Shown here in pieces: positions 57,572-64,000 of a DNA stretch of 64,000 bases (the stretch's first letter is position 1; each line of letters opens with the position of its first letter). This DNA is from Pollutimonas nitritireducens (GTDB lineage Bacteria; Pseudomonadota; Gammaproteobacteria; Burkholderiales; Burkholderiaceae_B): the NCBI RefSeq assembly GCF_002849615.1, contig NZ_PDNV01000002.1, positions 186,001 to 250,000 of the forward strand. The letters run 5' to 3'. The notes below the pieces were generated by a model. The model had not been told where the DNA came from. It made no database searches and saw nothing but the letters and a program-made list of their open reading frames with translations. A program made the translations under genes and the position numbers.

Positions 57572-58672
57572 TCAGGACAGACTGCTGACATAGTCATCAA
57601 AGGAAAACTGGCGTACCACCCGCACATGACCATCGGTGTCCCTGATGGCAATGGACGGCATGTGTATTCCGTTGAACCAGTTTTTCTTCACCATGGTGTA
57701 GCCGCCAGCGTCACCGATCGAAATTCGATCTCCCACTTGCAGCGGCTGCTCAAAACGTGCTTGCCCGAAAATATCGCCCGCCAGGCAAGTCTTGCCGCAA
57801 ACCTGGTAAATGTGATCGCCCTGGCTCGAACCGCCGATGGGGGCTGTCTCGCGATAGATCAATAAATCCAGCATATGTGCTTCGGTGGAGCTGTCCACAA
57901 TCGCCAGGTTTCTTCCGTTGAAACCGACATCCAGCACGCTGACCTCCAGCGTCGTGGTATGACGCACCGCCGCCTCCCCTGGTTCGAGATATACCTGAAC
58001 GCCATAGTCCTGAGCGAAGCGACGCAAGCGTTCGCAAAAGGCGTCCACCGGATAGCCCGGCGCGGTGAAACTGATCCCGCCCCCCAGACTGACCCAGTTC
58101 AGTCTTTGCAAAATCGGGCCATAGCGTTGCTCGACCTCGCTCAATAGTTCGTCGAAGCGCTTGAACTCCCTGTTCTCGCAGTTGTTATGGATCATCACGC
58201 CATCGAGCTGCTCGATGACGGATAGGATGCGAGCGGGGTCAGACTCGCCCAGGCGGCTGAATGGCCTGGCCGGATCGGCCAGATCGAAGCTTGCACAACT
58301 GATACCTGGATTCAGGCGCAGACCCATGGGCTTGTCGCCAGCAAATGATGCGAATCGCTGGAGTTGATTGATTGAGTTGAAAATGATCTTGTCGCTGTGC
58401 GCCACCACTTCTTCGATTTCGTGATCCGCGAATGCGACGCTGTAGGCGTGGGTCTCGCCACCGAACTTCAGGCTACCCAGCTTGACTTCATACAGCGACG
58501 ACGACGTCGTGCCGTCCATGTGCTGCCGCATCTGGTCGAAAACCGACCATGTGGCGAAGCATTTCAAGGCCAGGAGAACCTTGGCGCCTGACTGTTCGCG
58601 AATGTGATCGATAATTTTCAGGTTGCGTAGCAACGCCGCTTCGTCGATCAGGTAATAGGGTGTAGAAATCAT
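57572..58672 (-). CDS. nspC: Carboxynorspermidine/carboxyspermidine decarboxylase
   Basis: This 366-residue fold III PLP enzyme (alanine racemase-like) has the lysine in KVLLALKCFATWSVFDQM, LRLNPGISCASFDLADPARP, NNCENREFKRFDELL and the C-terminal cysteine region YQVCGKTCLAGDIFGQA. It decarboxylates carboxy(nor)spermidine to the final polyamine. Its ATG overlaps the stop of the XRE regulator gene by 4 bases, and the dehydrogenase gene follows, so the three genes form one operon. Confidence 0.95.
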   Translation of the reverse strand: MISTPYYLIDEAALLRNLKIIDHIREQSGAKVLLALKCFATWSVFDQMRQHMDGTTSSSLYEVKLGSLKFGGETHAYSVAFADHEIEEVVAHSDKIIFNSINQLQRFASFAGDKPMGLRLNPGISCASFDLADPARPFSRLGESDPARILSVIEQLDGVMIHNNCENREFKRFDELLSEVEQRYGPILQRLNWVSLGGGISFTAPGYPVDAFCERLRRFAQDYGVQVYLEPGEAAVRHTTTLEVSVLDVGFNGRNLAIVDSSTEAHMLDLLIYRETAPIGGSSQGDHIYQVCGKTCLAGDIFGQARFEQPLQVGDRISIGDAGGYTMVKKNWFNGIHMPSIAIRDTDGHVRVVRQFSFDDYVSSLS

Positions 58673-59016
58673 GCGGTGTGTTCAGTCGATTTACGGCCGC
58701 GCTTTTTATGCGCGCCCGATTTTTCGCCGTGATGATCGATGATCACGGCGGAGTGATCCGGAAAGGTCGCAACGAGCTCAAGCTGCCCGCCTATGCACTC
58801 GACATAGTGGCGCAAGGTGGACAGCAACATGTCACTGCGCTTTTCCAGTCGCGAAATCGTGTCCTGGCCAACGCCCAGGGCGGCCGCCATATCTTCCTGC
58901 GTCTGACCCGTGCGCTTGCGCAGCTCTTTCAAGGTGGTCGGTACCATGGCGTCTGCCCCGATCGGCATGCTGCGATCAAACGGACCCGCAGGAACCACAT
59001 CGTATTTTCTTTTCAT
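58669..59016 (-). CDS. XRE-family helix-turn-helix regulator
   Basis: This 115-residue protein has a helix-turn-helix in about residues 32-62 (KELRKRTGQTQEDMAAALGV, then QDTISRLEKRSDM). The following LSTLRHYVECIGGQLELVATF is typical of antitoxin-like XRE proteins, with a basic C-terminal tail (KKRGRKS). No toxin gene is adjacent. Instead it is translationally coupled to nspC, so I infer it is the operon's own regulator, acting at the inverted repeat 59065-59084. Confidence 0.88.
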   Translation of the reverse strand: MKRKYDVVPAGPFDRSMPIGADAMVPTTLKELRKRTGQTQEDMAAALGVGQDTISRLEKRSDMLLSTLRHYVECIGGQLELVATFPDHSAVIIDHHGEKSGAHKKRGRKSTEHTA

Positions 59017-59047
59017 GCTGATTTTGGTCTGCTTGCTGAGAAGGATG

Positions 59048-59076
59048 ATTATGGCTTAAAGGACATATGTAGTCAA
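59048..59076 (-). promoter_or_regulatory. Sigma-70-type promoter of the XRE-nspC operon
   Basis: On the minus strand TTGACT (59076-59071) and CATAAT (59053-59048) are separated by exactly 17 bases. Transcription would start near 59041, about 25 bases ahead of the XRE ATG. Confidence 0.65.
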
Positions 59077-59084
59077 ATACATAT
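59065..59084. promoter_or_regulatory. Inverted repeat, probable XRE operator
   Basis: ATATGTA-gtcaaa-TACATAT is a perfect 7-base inverted repeat with a 6-base spacer. The spacer contains most of the -35 box, so a bound dimer would block RNA polymerase. It also lies in the promoter region of the divergent esterase gene. Confidence 0.6.
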
Positions 59085-59139
59085 TTCAGGACTGCTGTAC
59101 GATGGAATTCCCTGATCGCTGACAACACCGGGAGACACC

Positions 59140-60189
59140 ATGAAAGAGACTTTCAGACAATTGCTGCTTACGGGCGGCGTAGTTGCTGTTATCGCACTGA
59201 CAGGTTGCGCGACCAAAGAAACCGCCCTGCCCATCAAGGACGTTGGAAGCTTCCATATTGGCGGACGTCCTGTCACGTTGACCGGTCTACCCACACGCGA
59301 GATCACGTTCACGCCTGGGGCCGCACCCATCCGGGTGGATCCCAACGGTGACTTCGAGGTCGAAGCCATGTACGCGCGCTATACCCTGCTGACCAAGCCC
59401 AAAGCCCGTTATCCTTTGCTTATGTGGCATGGGGGTGGACTTTCCGGAGTCACCTGGGAGACCAAGCCCGATGGCAACCCCGGCTGGGAAAACTATTTCT
59501 TATGGGCCGGGCACGACGTATACGTGAGCGACGCCGTGGAACGCGGACGTGCATCCTGGGCACGCTACCCGGAAATTTTCAAGAGTGAGCCTTTCTTCCG
59601 AACCAAGAAAGAAGCCTGGGAACTGTTTCGCATTGGTCCAGTAGGGTCTTATCGTAGCGATCCGGCCCAAAGGCAATTCCTGCCCGGCACGCAGTTTCCC
59701 ATCGATGCCTTTGACCAGATGGCCAAGCAAAGCATCCCGCGCTGGTCCACCAATGATGCGGCCACCCAGGACGCCTATGATGCCTATGTCAAGAAGGTAT
59801 GTCCCTGCGTCATCATGGCCCACAGCCAGGGAGGCAATTTCGCGTTCACCTCGGCGCTCGAAAACCCGGATCTGGTCAAAGGCATCGTTATCATCGAGCC
59901 CTCGGGTTCGCCCGACCCAGCCACGGCGGACTACAGCCGGATCAAAGGAATTCCCATGCTATGGGTGTGGGGAGACAATACCGAACAGTCAGCGTTCTGG
60001 CAGGCCATCGTTCAACGTCAGGAAACGTTCCGCAGCAGGCTCCAGGCCGCCGGAGGCAAAGCCGATGTATTGCGGCTGCCGCAAGCTGGCATGCGGGGGA
60101 ACTCTCACATGATCATGATGGACAAGAACTCAGATCAGGTAGCCGAACGCATTCAGGTCTGGATGACCTCCGCCGGACTCATGAGATAA
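59140..60189 (+). CDS. Lipoprotein alpha/beta hydrolase (Alcaligenes-type esterase)
   Basis: This 349-residue protein has a signal peptide with lipobox VIALTGCA (Cys near residue 24). The hydrolase core includes LLMWHGGGLSGVTWE, YVSDAVERGRASWARYPEIF, the nucleophile elbow MAHSQGGNFAFT and the histidine in GNSHMIMMDKNSDQVA. It resembles the atypical esterase crystallised from Alcaligenes. It is probably anchored to a membrane facing the periplasm. The substrate is unknown. It is divergent from the XRE operon. Confidence 0.9.
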   Translation: MKETFRQLLLTGGVVAVIALTGCATKETALPIKDVGSFHIGGRPVTLTGLPTREITFTPGAAPIRVDPNGDFEVEAMYARYTLLTKPKARYPLLMWHGGGLSGVTWETKPDGNPGWENYFLWAGHDVYVSDAVERGRASWARYPEIFKSEPFFRTKKEAWELFRIGPVGSYRSDPAQRQFLPGTQFPIDAFDQMAKQSIPRWSTNDAATQDAYDAYVKKVCPCVIMAHSQGGNFAFTSALENPDLVKGIVIIEPSGSPDPATADYSRIKGIPMLWVWGDNTEQSAFWQAIVQRQETFRSRLQAAGGKADVLRLPQAGMRGNSHMIMMDKNSDQVAERIQVWMTSAGLMR

Positions 60190-60194
60190 GGACG

Positions 60195-60230
60195 AGCCAG
60201 GAGCCGGACTAGTAATTCCGGCTCCTGGCT
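60195..60230. terminator. Strong hairpin between convergent esterase and SYLF genes
   Basis: AGCCAGGAGCCGGA (60195-60208) pairs perfectly with 60217-60230 over 14 bases with an 8-base loop. It follows the esterase stop by 5 bases. There is no T-run, but the convergent position supports a transcription end for both genes. Confidence 0.6.
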
Positions 60231-60275
60231 ACCATGCGTGTGCCATCGCCTGTCAAGGCGATATAGACAACTAAT

Positions 60276-60893
60276 TTACTTGGCTGCGCCTGGTGCTCCG
60301 CCGTCATCGATCCGGTTGATTTTTGTGCCTTCCAGAGATACCCCCGCCATCAGGCCGGCGTTCGTCATTACAAAACCAACCACCGGTTCACGCATCGTCC
60401 TCAGGTCAACGGCTCCGGTCGCACTCAGGTTGGCAACGGCGACCGTTGCGTCGACGCCCGCGGTCCACCCGTTGCTGCGCTGAAAGTGATCAAGCGCCTC
60501 TTGTGTCTTGAACACCAGAATGATGGCCTTGGACTGGGCTCCGGCCTGCAGCCCGAAGGAACCGCTGGACGTACTGTAATAACCCTGGTTCTTGCCACCT
60601 ACCCTCAGCACCCCATCGCCATGCTGCGCGCCGACCACCAGACTGGCGCCGAGAACGCGTGGAAATATAAGCACACCCTTGGCCTGCGACACCAGTTCGC
60701 GAGAGTTTGGCGCCACTTCGTAGAGACGTTCCAACGCCGCGTCGGCTCGCGTGTTGATGTCATCGCGCCTTTCAACGCCTGTCTGCTGCTCTCTGGGAAG
60801 AGTGGTCGTGCACGCTGTCATGGTCAAGCCCGCTGTGGCGACGGCGATGGCGAGATAGACATTGCGCGGGATTACGGACATTTTTATTTTCAT
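60276..60893 (-). CDS. SYLF (Ysc84) domain lipoprotein
   Basis: This 205-residue protein has a lipoprotein signal (AVATAGLTMTACTTT; Cys near residue 28) and a SYLF domain: VSQAKGVLIFPRVLGASLVV, GYYSTSSGSFGLQAGAQSKA and GWTAGVDATVAVANLSATGA. SYLF domains bind phosphoinositide-type lipids in eukaryotes; the bacterial role is unclear. It ends 46 bases from the hairpin behind the esterase gene. Confidence 0.92.
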   Translation of the reverse strand: MKIKMSVIPRNVYLAIAVATAGLTMTACTTTLPREQQTGVERRDDINTRADAALERLYEVAPNSRELVSQAKGVLIFPRVLGASLVVGAQHGDGVLRVGGKNQGYYSTSSGSFGLQAGAQSKAIILVFKTQEALDHFQRSNGWTAGVDATVAVANLSATGAVDLRTMREPVVGFVMTNAGLMAGVSLEGTKINRIDDGGAPGAAK

Positions 60894-60983
60894 CGTTATA
60901 TTCTCCTAGTTTGGATCTGAATTGCACAGTCCGGCTGCAGACAGCCAGCAAATAGTGTTCCTGACCATCATCGCATGGAATTT

Positions 60984-61017
60984 GCCGTACATAAATGAGG
61001 GCCGTACATAAATGAGG
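60984..61017. repeat. Tandem 17-base repeat
   Basis: GCCGTACATAAATGAGG occurs twice in direct succession (60984-61000 and 61001-61017), just before the ynfA stop in the gap between ynfA and the SYLF gene. It looks like a simple slipped-strand duplication. Confidence 0.8.
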
Positions 61018-61026
61018 ATCGCAAAC

Positions 61027-61365
61027 TTATTGGCTGCTAGCGGCAGGTTGCAAGGCGATGATGGCCATGCCAAGAAGTGCGACGCCGGCTCCCGCCATGT
61101 CCCATCGCGTCAGTGAAACACCGTCGACGAACCGCAGCCATAGCAGCGCCATGGCGATATACATCCCACCATAGGCAGCATAGGTACGTCCCGCCGCCGA
61201 GGGATGCAACGTCAACAGCCACGCGAATACGGCCAGTGCGATGGCGGCAGGCAGCAACAGCAAAAGACTCTTGCCCTGCTTCAGAACCAGCCAGGGCAGA
61301 TAACAGCCGATGAGCTCTGCCAGGGCGGTGACTGCAAATAATAGAGAGAGACGCAGAAGGTCCAC
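61027..61365 (-). CDS. ynfA: YnfA family (UPF0060) small membrane protein
   Basis: This 112-residue protein has four membrane segments and the family motifs [39 protein letters not shown] and [19 protein letters not shown]. Function is unproven; it resembles small multidrug resistance proteins in size and topology. It stands alone between the SYLF gene and the histidine kinase gene. Confidence 0.95.
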   Translation of the reverse strand: MDLLRLSLLFAVTALAELIGCYLPWLVLKQGKSLLLLLPAAIALAVFAWLLTLHPSAAGRTYAAYGGMYIAMALLWLRFVDGVSLTRWDMAGAGVALLGMAIIALQPAASSQ

Positions 61366-61590
61366 TACAACGTCCTATGCAGGAGGAATTCCTTAAGACG
61401 AAAATACCACACTCCCCTGCGATCGAATCGTCAACGTGTGAACCGCGAGGCCTATCCGCCCTTGCCTGGTACCCAACTCCTGCTGGACATTACACTTCGA
61501 TGAATTTCCACATTCATTTACTTTGCTCACGCCGCAGAGTACGTTACATGTTTGATGCGATCCACAAAAAGAACCCGTAAAAGAATAACC

Positions 61591-63552
61591 ATGCAAAATG
61601 ACGCTATGAAACAAGGCGACCAAGGCTATGCCCGTACTGCCGATGCACTGCTACGCGAAAGTCAGTTCGAGCGATTGGTCCACGCAATCAAAGACTATGC
61701 AATTTACCTTCTCGATCAGGAGGGTCACATTGTCAGTTGGAACACCGGCGCGGAGCGGTTCAAGGGATATGCGGCCAGCGAAATCATCGGTCGACATTTC
61801 TCGTGTCTGTATACGGAAGAGGACCGGAATGCTGGACTTCCTGCGCGCGCTTTGGCCATCGCTTCCGAGCAAGGCAGGTACGAAGTCGAAGGCCTGCGCG
61901 TGCGTAAAGATGGCAGCCAATTCTGGGCCAGCATCGTGATCGACCCGGTCCTGGATGATAAGGGCGTATTGATCGGCTACGCCAAGGTGGCGCGGGACCT
62001 CACCGAAAAGAAGGCGGCAGAACAGGCCCTTTTTGAAAGCGAGCAACGATTTCGGCTATTGGTACACGGGATCCGCGACTATGCCATCTATATGCTTGAT
62101 CCGAATGGATACGTGACTGACTGGAATGTCGGCGCCAAGCTGATCCACGGCTATCACTCGGATGAAATCACCGGCCGCCACTTCTCTTGCTTTTATATGC
62201 AGGAAGACCGTGATCGTGGCGAACCTGAACGCAGTCTTGCCATTGCCTTGCAGCAGAATACCTTCCAGGAAGAAGGATGGCGTGTACGCAAAGATGGATC
62301 GCGTTTCTGGGCCTGCATCGTTATTGATCCAATATATTCCGAAACCGGCAAACTGATCGGTTTTGCGAAGGTAACCCGCGATTTCACCGAACGCAGGCGC
62401 GCACAGGAAGAACTCGACAGGCAAAAGGATATCTTGAGTCATACTCAAAAGTTGGAGGCCATAGGCCGGATAACAGGCGGCGTGGCACACGACTTCAATA
62501 ATCTGCTTACGATCATCAGTTCTGCGGCCGACTTGCTGGGCATAGCCGGCCTGACGGCGGAAAAACGGTCGAAGTACGTTCAAATCATCGCCGACACCGC
62601 CGGGCGAGCGGCGCTTTTGACCCAGCAATTGCTTGCCTTCGCGCGTGAGCAGCCACTACATCCCGAGGCGTTCGACATCGCCTCCCGTGTTCAGGGACTG
62701 AAACATGTCATCGAGATGACCGTGGGTGCCGGCGTCAATGTGAACGTCGCGCTTCCGGCAGATTTATGGCCCATCCACGCCGATGCCAGTCAATTCGAGA
62801 CCGCCGTCCTCAATCTCGTTATCAACGCACGCGATGCAATGTCGGCTGGCGGCACCTTGGATATCGGCGCGCGCAATGCGACCTCTTTGCCCTCGCTACA
62901 CCGGGACGTCGGCGATGCCGGAATCGCCGGCGATTTTGTCGCCCTTACTATCCGCGATACCGGTTGCGGTATTGCTCCTGCGCTCATCGATCAAATCTTC
63001 GAGCCGTTCTTCACGACAAAAGAAGTGAACAAAGGTACTGGCCTGGGTCTCAGCCAGGTCTATGGATTCGCGAAACAATCGGGGGGCGAAGTCAGTGTGG
63101 AAAGCGAGGTAGGCAATGGCACGTCCTTTACGTTATACCTTCCATGTGCCAAGGCAGCGATCCGTTCGACGACTTCCAAAGCTATTGCTGATACGCCAAA
63201 AACCGTGGCGTCCACCCATGTATTGCTGGTGGAAGACAACGAGCTTGTCGGCGAGTTTGCGCAAACTGTACTCAGCGAGGTCGGCCATTATGTGACCTGG
63301 GTAGTAGACGGGGAAGCCGCACTTGACGTACTCGAAACACAACGCAGCCGCTACGACCTCGTTCTATCGGATGTCGTAATGCCCGGCATAAACGGAATCG
63401 AACTGGGAAAAGAGATCCGGCGTCGGTGGCCCGACTTGCGGGTGGTACTCAGCAGCGGCTACAGCCAGGCCCTGGTCCATGAAAGCGACCATGGGTTTGA
63501 ATTCCTGCAAAAACCCTATACGCTGGATCGCTTGCTTGCCGTAATACGATGA
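61591..63552 (+). CDS. Hybrid sensor histidine kinase with two PAS domains and a receiver domain
   Basis: From the ATG at 61591 this is 653 residues; in-frame starts at 61552, 61555 and 61606 are possible. Two similar PAS domains (about 25-145 and 150-270) each hold DYAIY, GRHFSC and RVRKDGS-FWA motifs. The kinase has the phospho-acceptor His300 in GGVAHDFNNLLTIIS and ATPase motifs NLVINARDAM, DTGCGIAP and GTGLGLSQVYGFA. The C-terminal receiver has Asp594 in VLSDVVMPGINGIE and the lysine in FLQKPYTLD. There is no membrane segment, so sensing is cytoplasmic. No response regulator gene is adjacent. Confidence 0.94.
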   Translation: MQNDAMKQGDQGYARTADALLRESQFERLVHAIKDYAIYLLDQEGHIVSWNTGAERFKGYAASEIIGRHFSCLYTEEDRNAGLPARALAIASEQGRYEVEGLRVRKDGSQFWASIVIDPVLDDKGVLIGYAKVARDLTEKKAAEQALFESEQRFRLLVHGIRDYAIYMLDPNGYVTDWNVGAKLIHGYHSDEITGRHFSCFYMQEDRDRGEPERSLAIALQQNTFQEEGWRVRKDGSRFWACIVIDPIYSETGKLIGFAKVTRDFTERRRAQEELDRQKDILSHTQKLEAIGRITGGVAHDFNNLLTIISSAADLLGIAGLTAEKRSKYVQIIADTAGRAALLTQQLLAFAREQPLHPEAFDIASRVQGLKHVIEMTVGAGVNVNVALPADLWPIHADASQFETAVLNLVINARDAMSAGGTLDIGARNATSLPSLHRDVGDAGIAGDFVALTIRDTGCGIAPALIDQIFEPFFTTKEVNKGTGLGLSQVYGFAKQSGGEVSVESEVGNGTSFTLYLPCAKAAIRSTTSKAIADTPKTVASTHVLLVEDNELVGEFAQTVLSEVGHYVTWVVDGEAALDVLETQRSRYDLVLSDVVMPGINGIELGKEIRRRWPDLRVVLSSGYSQALVHESDHGFEFLQKPYTLDRLLAVIR

Positions 63553-63862
63553 CGCGGGAATGACCGCAATATGATGCCGCGTAGTGTCGATGGCGCGGCA
63601 GGAGGGGCTCGAACGGTTATATGAGGTATGCATCGACCAAATAGAGCTCAGTCATGCCAGCGGGCTGGATTCTTATTTCGAGTCGATAGGTTATAGAAAA
63701 TCGCTCTTGCGGGAAAATATGCATCCAATTGCACATTCATAGCAATGCCCACCGTAAATCCACTTTGAATCGAAGTGGTCCATGTCTAAAAGTCCTCCTG
63801 GTGAACGAGATATTGACTCAGTAAGGCGATACCAGCCAAAAGACACTCGATCAGGGGCGTGG
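63553..63862. other. Intergenic region without a recognisable gene
   Basis: I find no coding sequence with good composition here. A short hairpin, CCACTT-n7-AAGTGG (63760-63778), might mark the end of the minus-strand gene entering from the right edge, but no T-run follows. Confidence 0.5.
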
Positions 63863-64000
63863 CTACGGGGCCAGCTCGATCGAAATCCTTGTGTGGTCGA
63901 ACGGCTTTATGACAAAGGTATCGCCGGCACCGATGTCATTACCCACAAGCACAATACCTTTCGGTGCGGGCTCAGCCGTATATTTTCGGCCAAGGATGCT
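63863..64000 (-). CDS. C-terminal fragment of an unidentified protein (5' part outside window)
   Basis: The minus strand is open from the right edge to a TAG at 63863 (45 residues), ending KGIVLVGNDIGAGDTFVIKP and FDHTRISIELAP. The alternating hydrophobic pattern suggests beta-strands. About two thirds of third codon positions are G or C, like the neighbouring genes. A plus-strand frame from 63782 overlaps it but has poorer codon use. I cannot assign a family. Confidence 0.45.
   Translation of the reverse strand, partial: SILGRKYTAEPAPKGIVLVGNDIGAGDTFVIKPFDHTRISIELAP

Noticed and set aside
58669-59016. Toxin-antitoxin module (HigA-like antitoxin)
   Set aside because: The XRE protein looks antitoxin-like, but no toxin-sized gene precedes or follows it; the partner genes are polyamine enzymes.
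63782-64000. Plus-strand gene starting at the ATG 63782 and running off the right edge
   Set aside because: The frame is open but codon use is unlike the neighbours and the protein has no hydrophobic core; the minus-strand fragment is the better reading.
1-64000. CRISPR arrays, rRNA genes, insertion sequences, phage structural genes
   Set aside because: I looked for regularly spaced repeats, rRNA signatures, transposase motifs with terminal repeats, and capsid or tail genes, and saw none beyond the edge integrase.

Overview
The window looks like chromosomal DNA of a betaproteobacterium of the family Alcaligenaceae (Bordetella, Achromobacter or Pusillimonas type). I infer this from the moderately high GC content, the three orphan Bug/TctC-type periplasmic binding proteins, and a housekeeping gene order typical of Burkholderiales: cysS next to cyclophilin and lpxH, dapA-bamC, cysJ-cysI-cysG. 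No genus can be fixed by reading alone.

Left edge (1-1700): a tyrosine recombinase gene, cut by the window edge, reads away from the 3' end of tRNA-Ser(GCT). This is the usual arrangement at the end of a tRNA-integrated genomic island whose body lies outside the window. From 1800 to 13900 there is a housekeeping block: lysC, tilS, accA, an AlkA-like glycosylase, cysS, a TPR protein, a cyclophilin with an unusual double start, lpxH, uppP, a TerC-CBS membrane protein, suhB and trmJ.

13900-17200 holds a pcaIJ-type CoA-transferase pair, a Bug protein and a divergent IclR regulator. 17165-20460 is an envelope/stress-like group: a tandem DnaA-box-like module, a 48-residue membrane protein, a PRC-barrel protein, a disordered small protein, a DUF3182 ATP-grasp-like protein and an alpha/beta hydrolase. 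20500-36100 returns to housekeeping: LLM oxidoreductase, YggS, mutS, the L16 hydroxylase roxA, sulfite reductase (cysJ, cysI) with cysG, then the oppositely oriented set TsaC-like, M50 protease, dapA and bamC, and the zinc peptidase YpfJ. tRNA-His and a cardiolipin synthase follow.

38400-55700 is a catabolic region. One run on the minus strand encodes aldehyde dehydrogenase, a GntR regulator, malonyl-CoA decarboxylase, a crotonase, malonyl-CoA synthetase and a Bug protein, and is probably a malonate utilisation operon. Two divergent genes (denD- and otnI-like) belong to four-carbon acid sugar catabolism. An eight-gene minus-strand operon combines a nitrate/sulfonate-type ABC importer, an aconitase-family hydratase (LeuC/LeuD-like), an isocitrate-lyase-family C-C lyase and a Bug protein, with a divergent GntR regulator. 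This last operon is the best candidate here for an undescribed pathway. I propose hydration of an imported unsaturated dicarboxylate followed by retro-aldol cleavage, by analogy with the dimethylmaleate branch of nicotinate fermentation.

55700-64000: sixA, then an operon of an XRE regulator with carboxynorspermidine decarboxylase and dehydrogenase (alternative polyamine route), preceded by a clear promoter with an overlapping inverted repeat. After it come a lipoprotein esterase, a SYLF-domain lipoprotein, YnfA and a hybrid histidine kinase with duplicated PAS domains. A gene fragment runs off the right edge.
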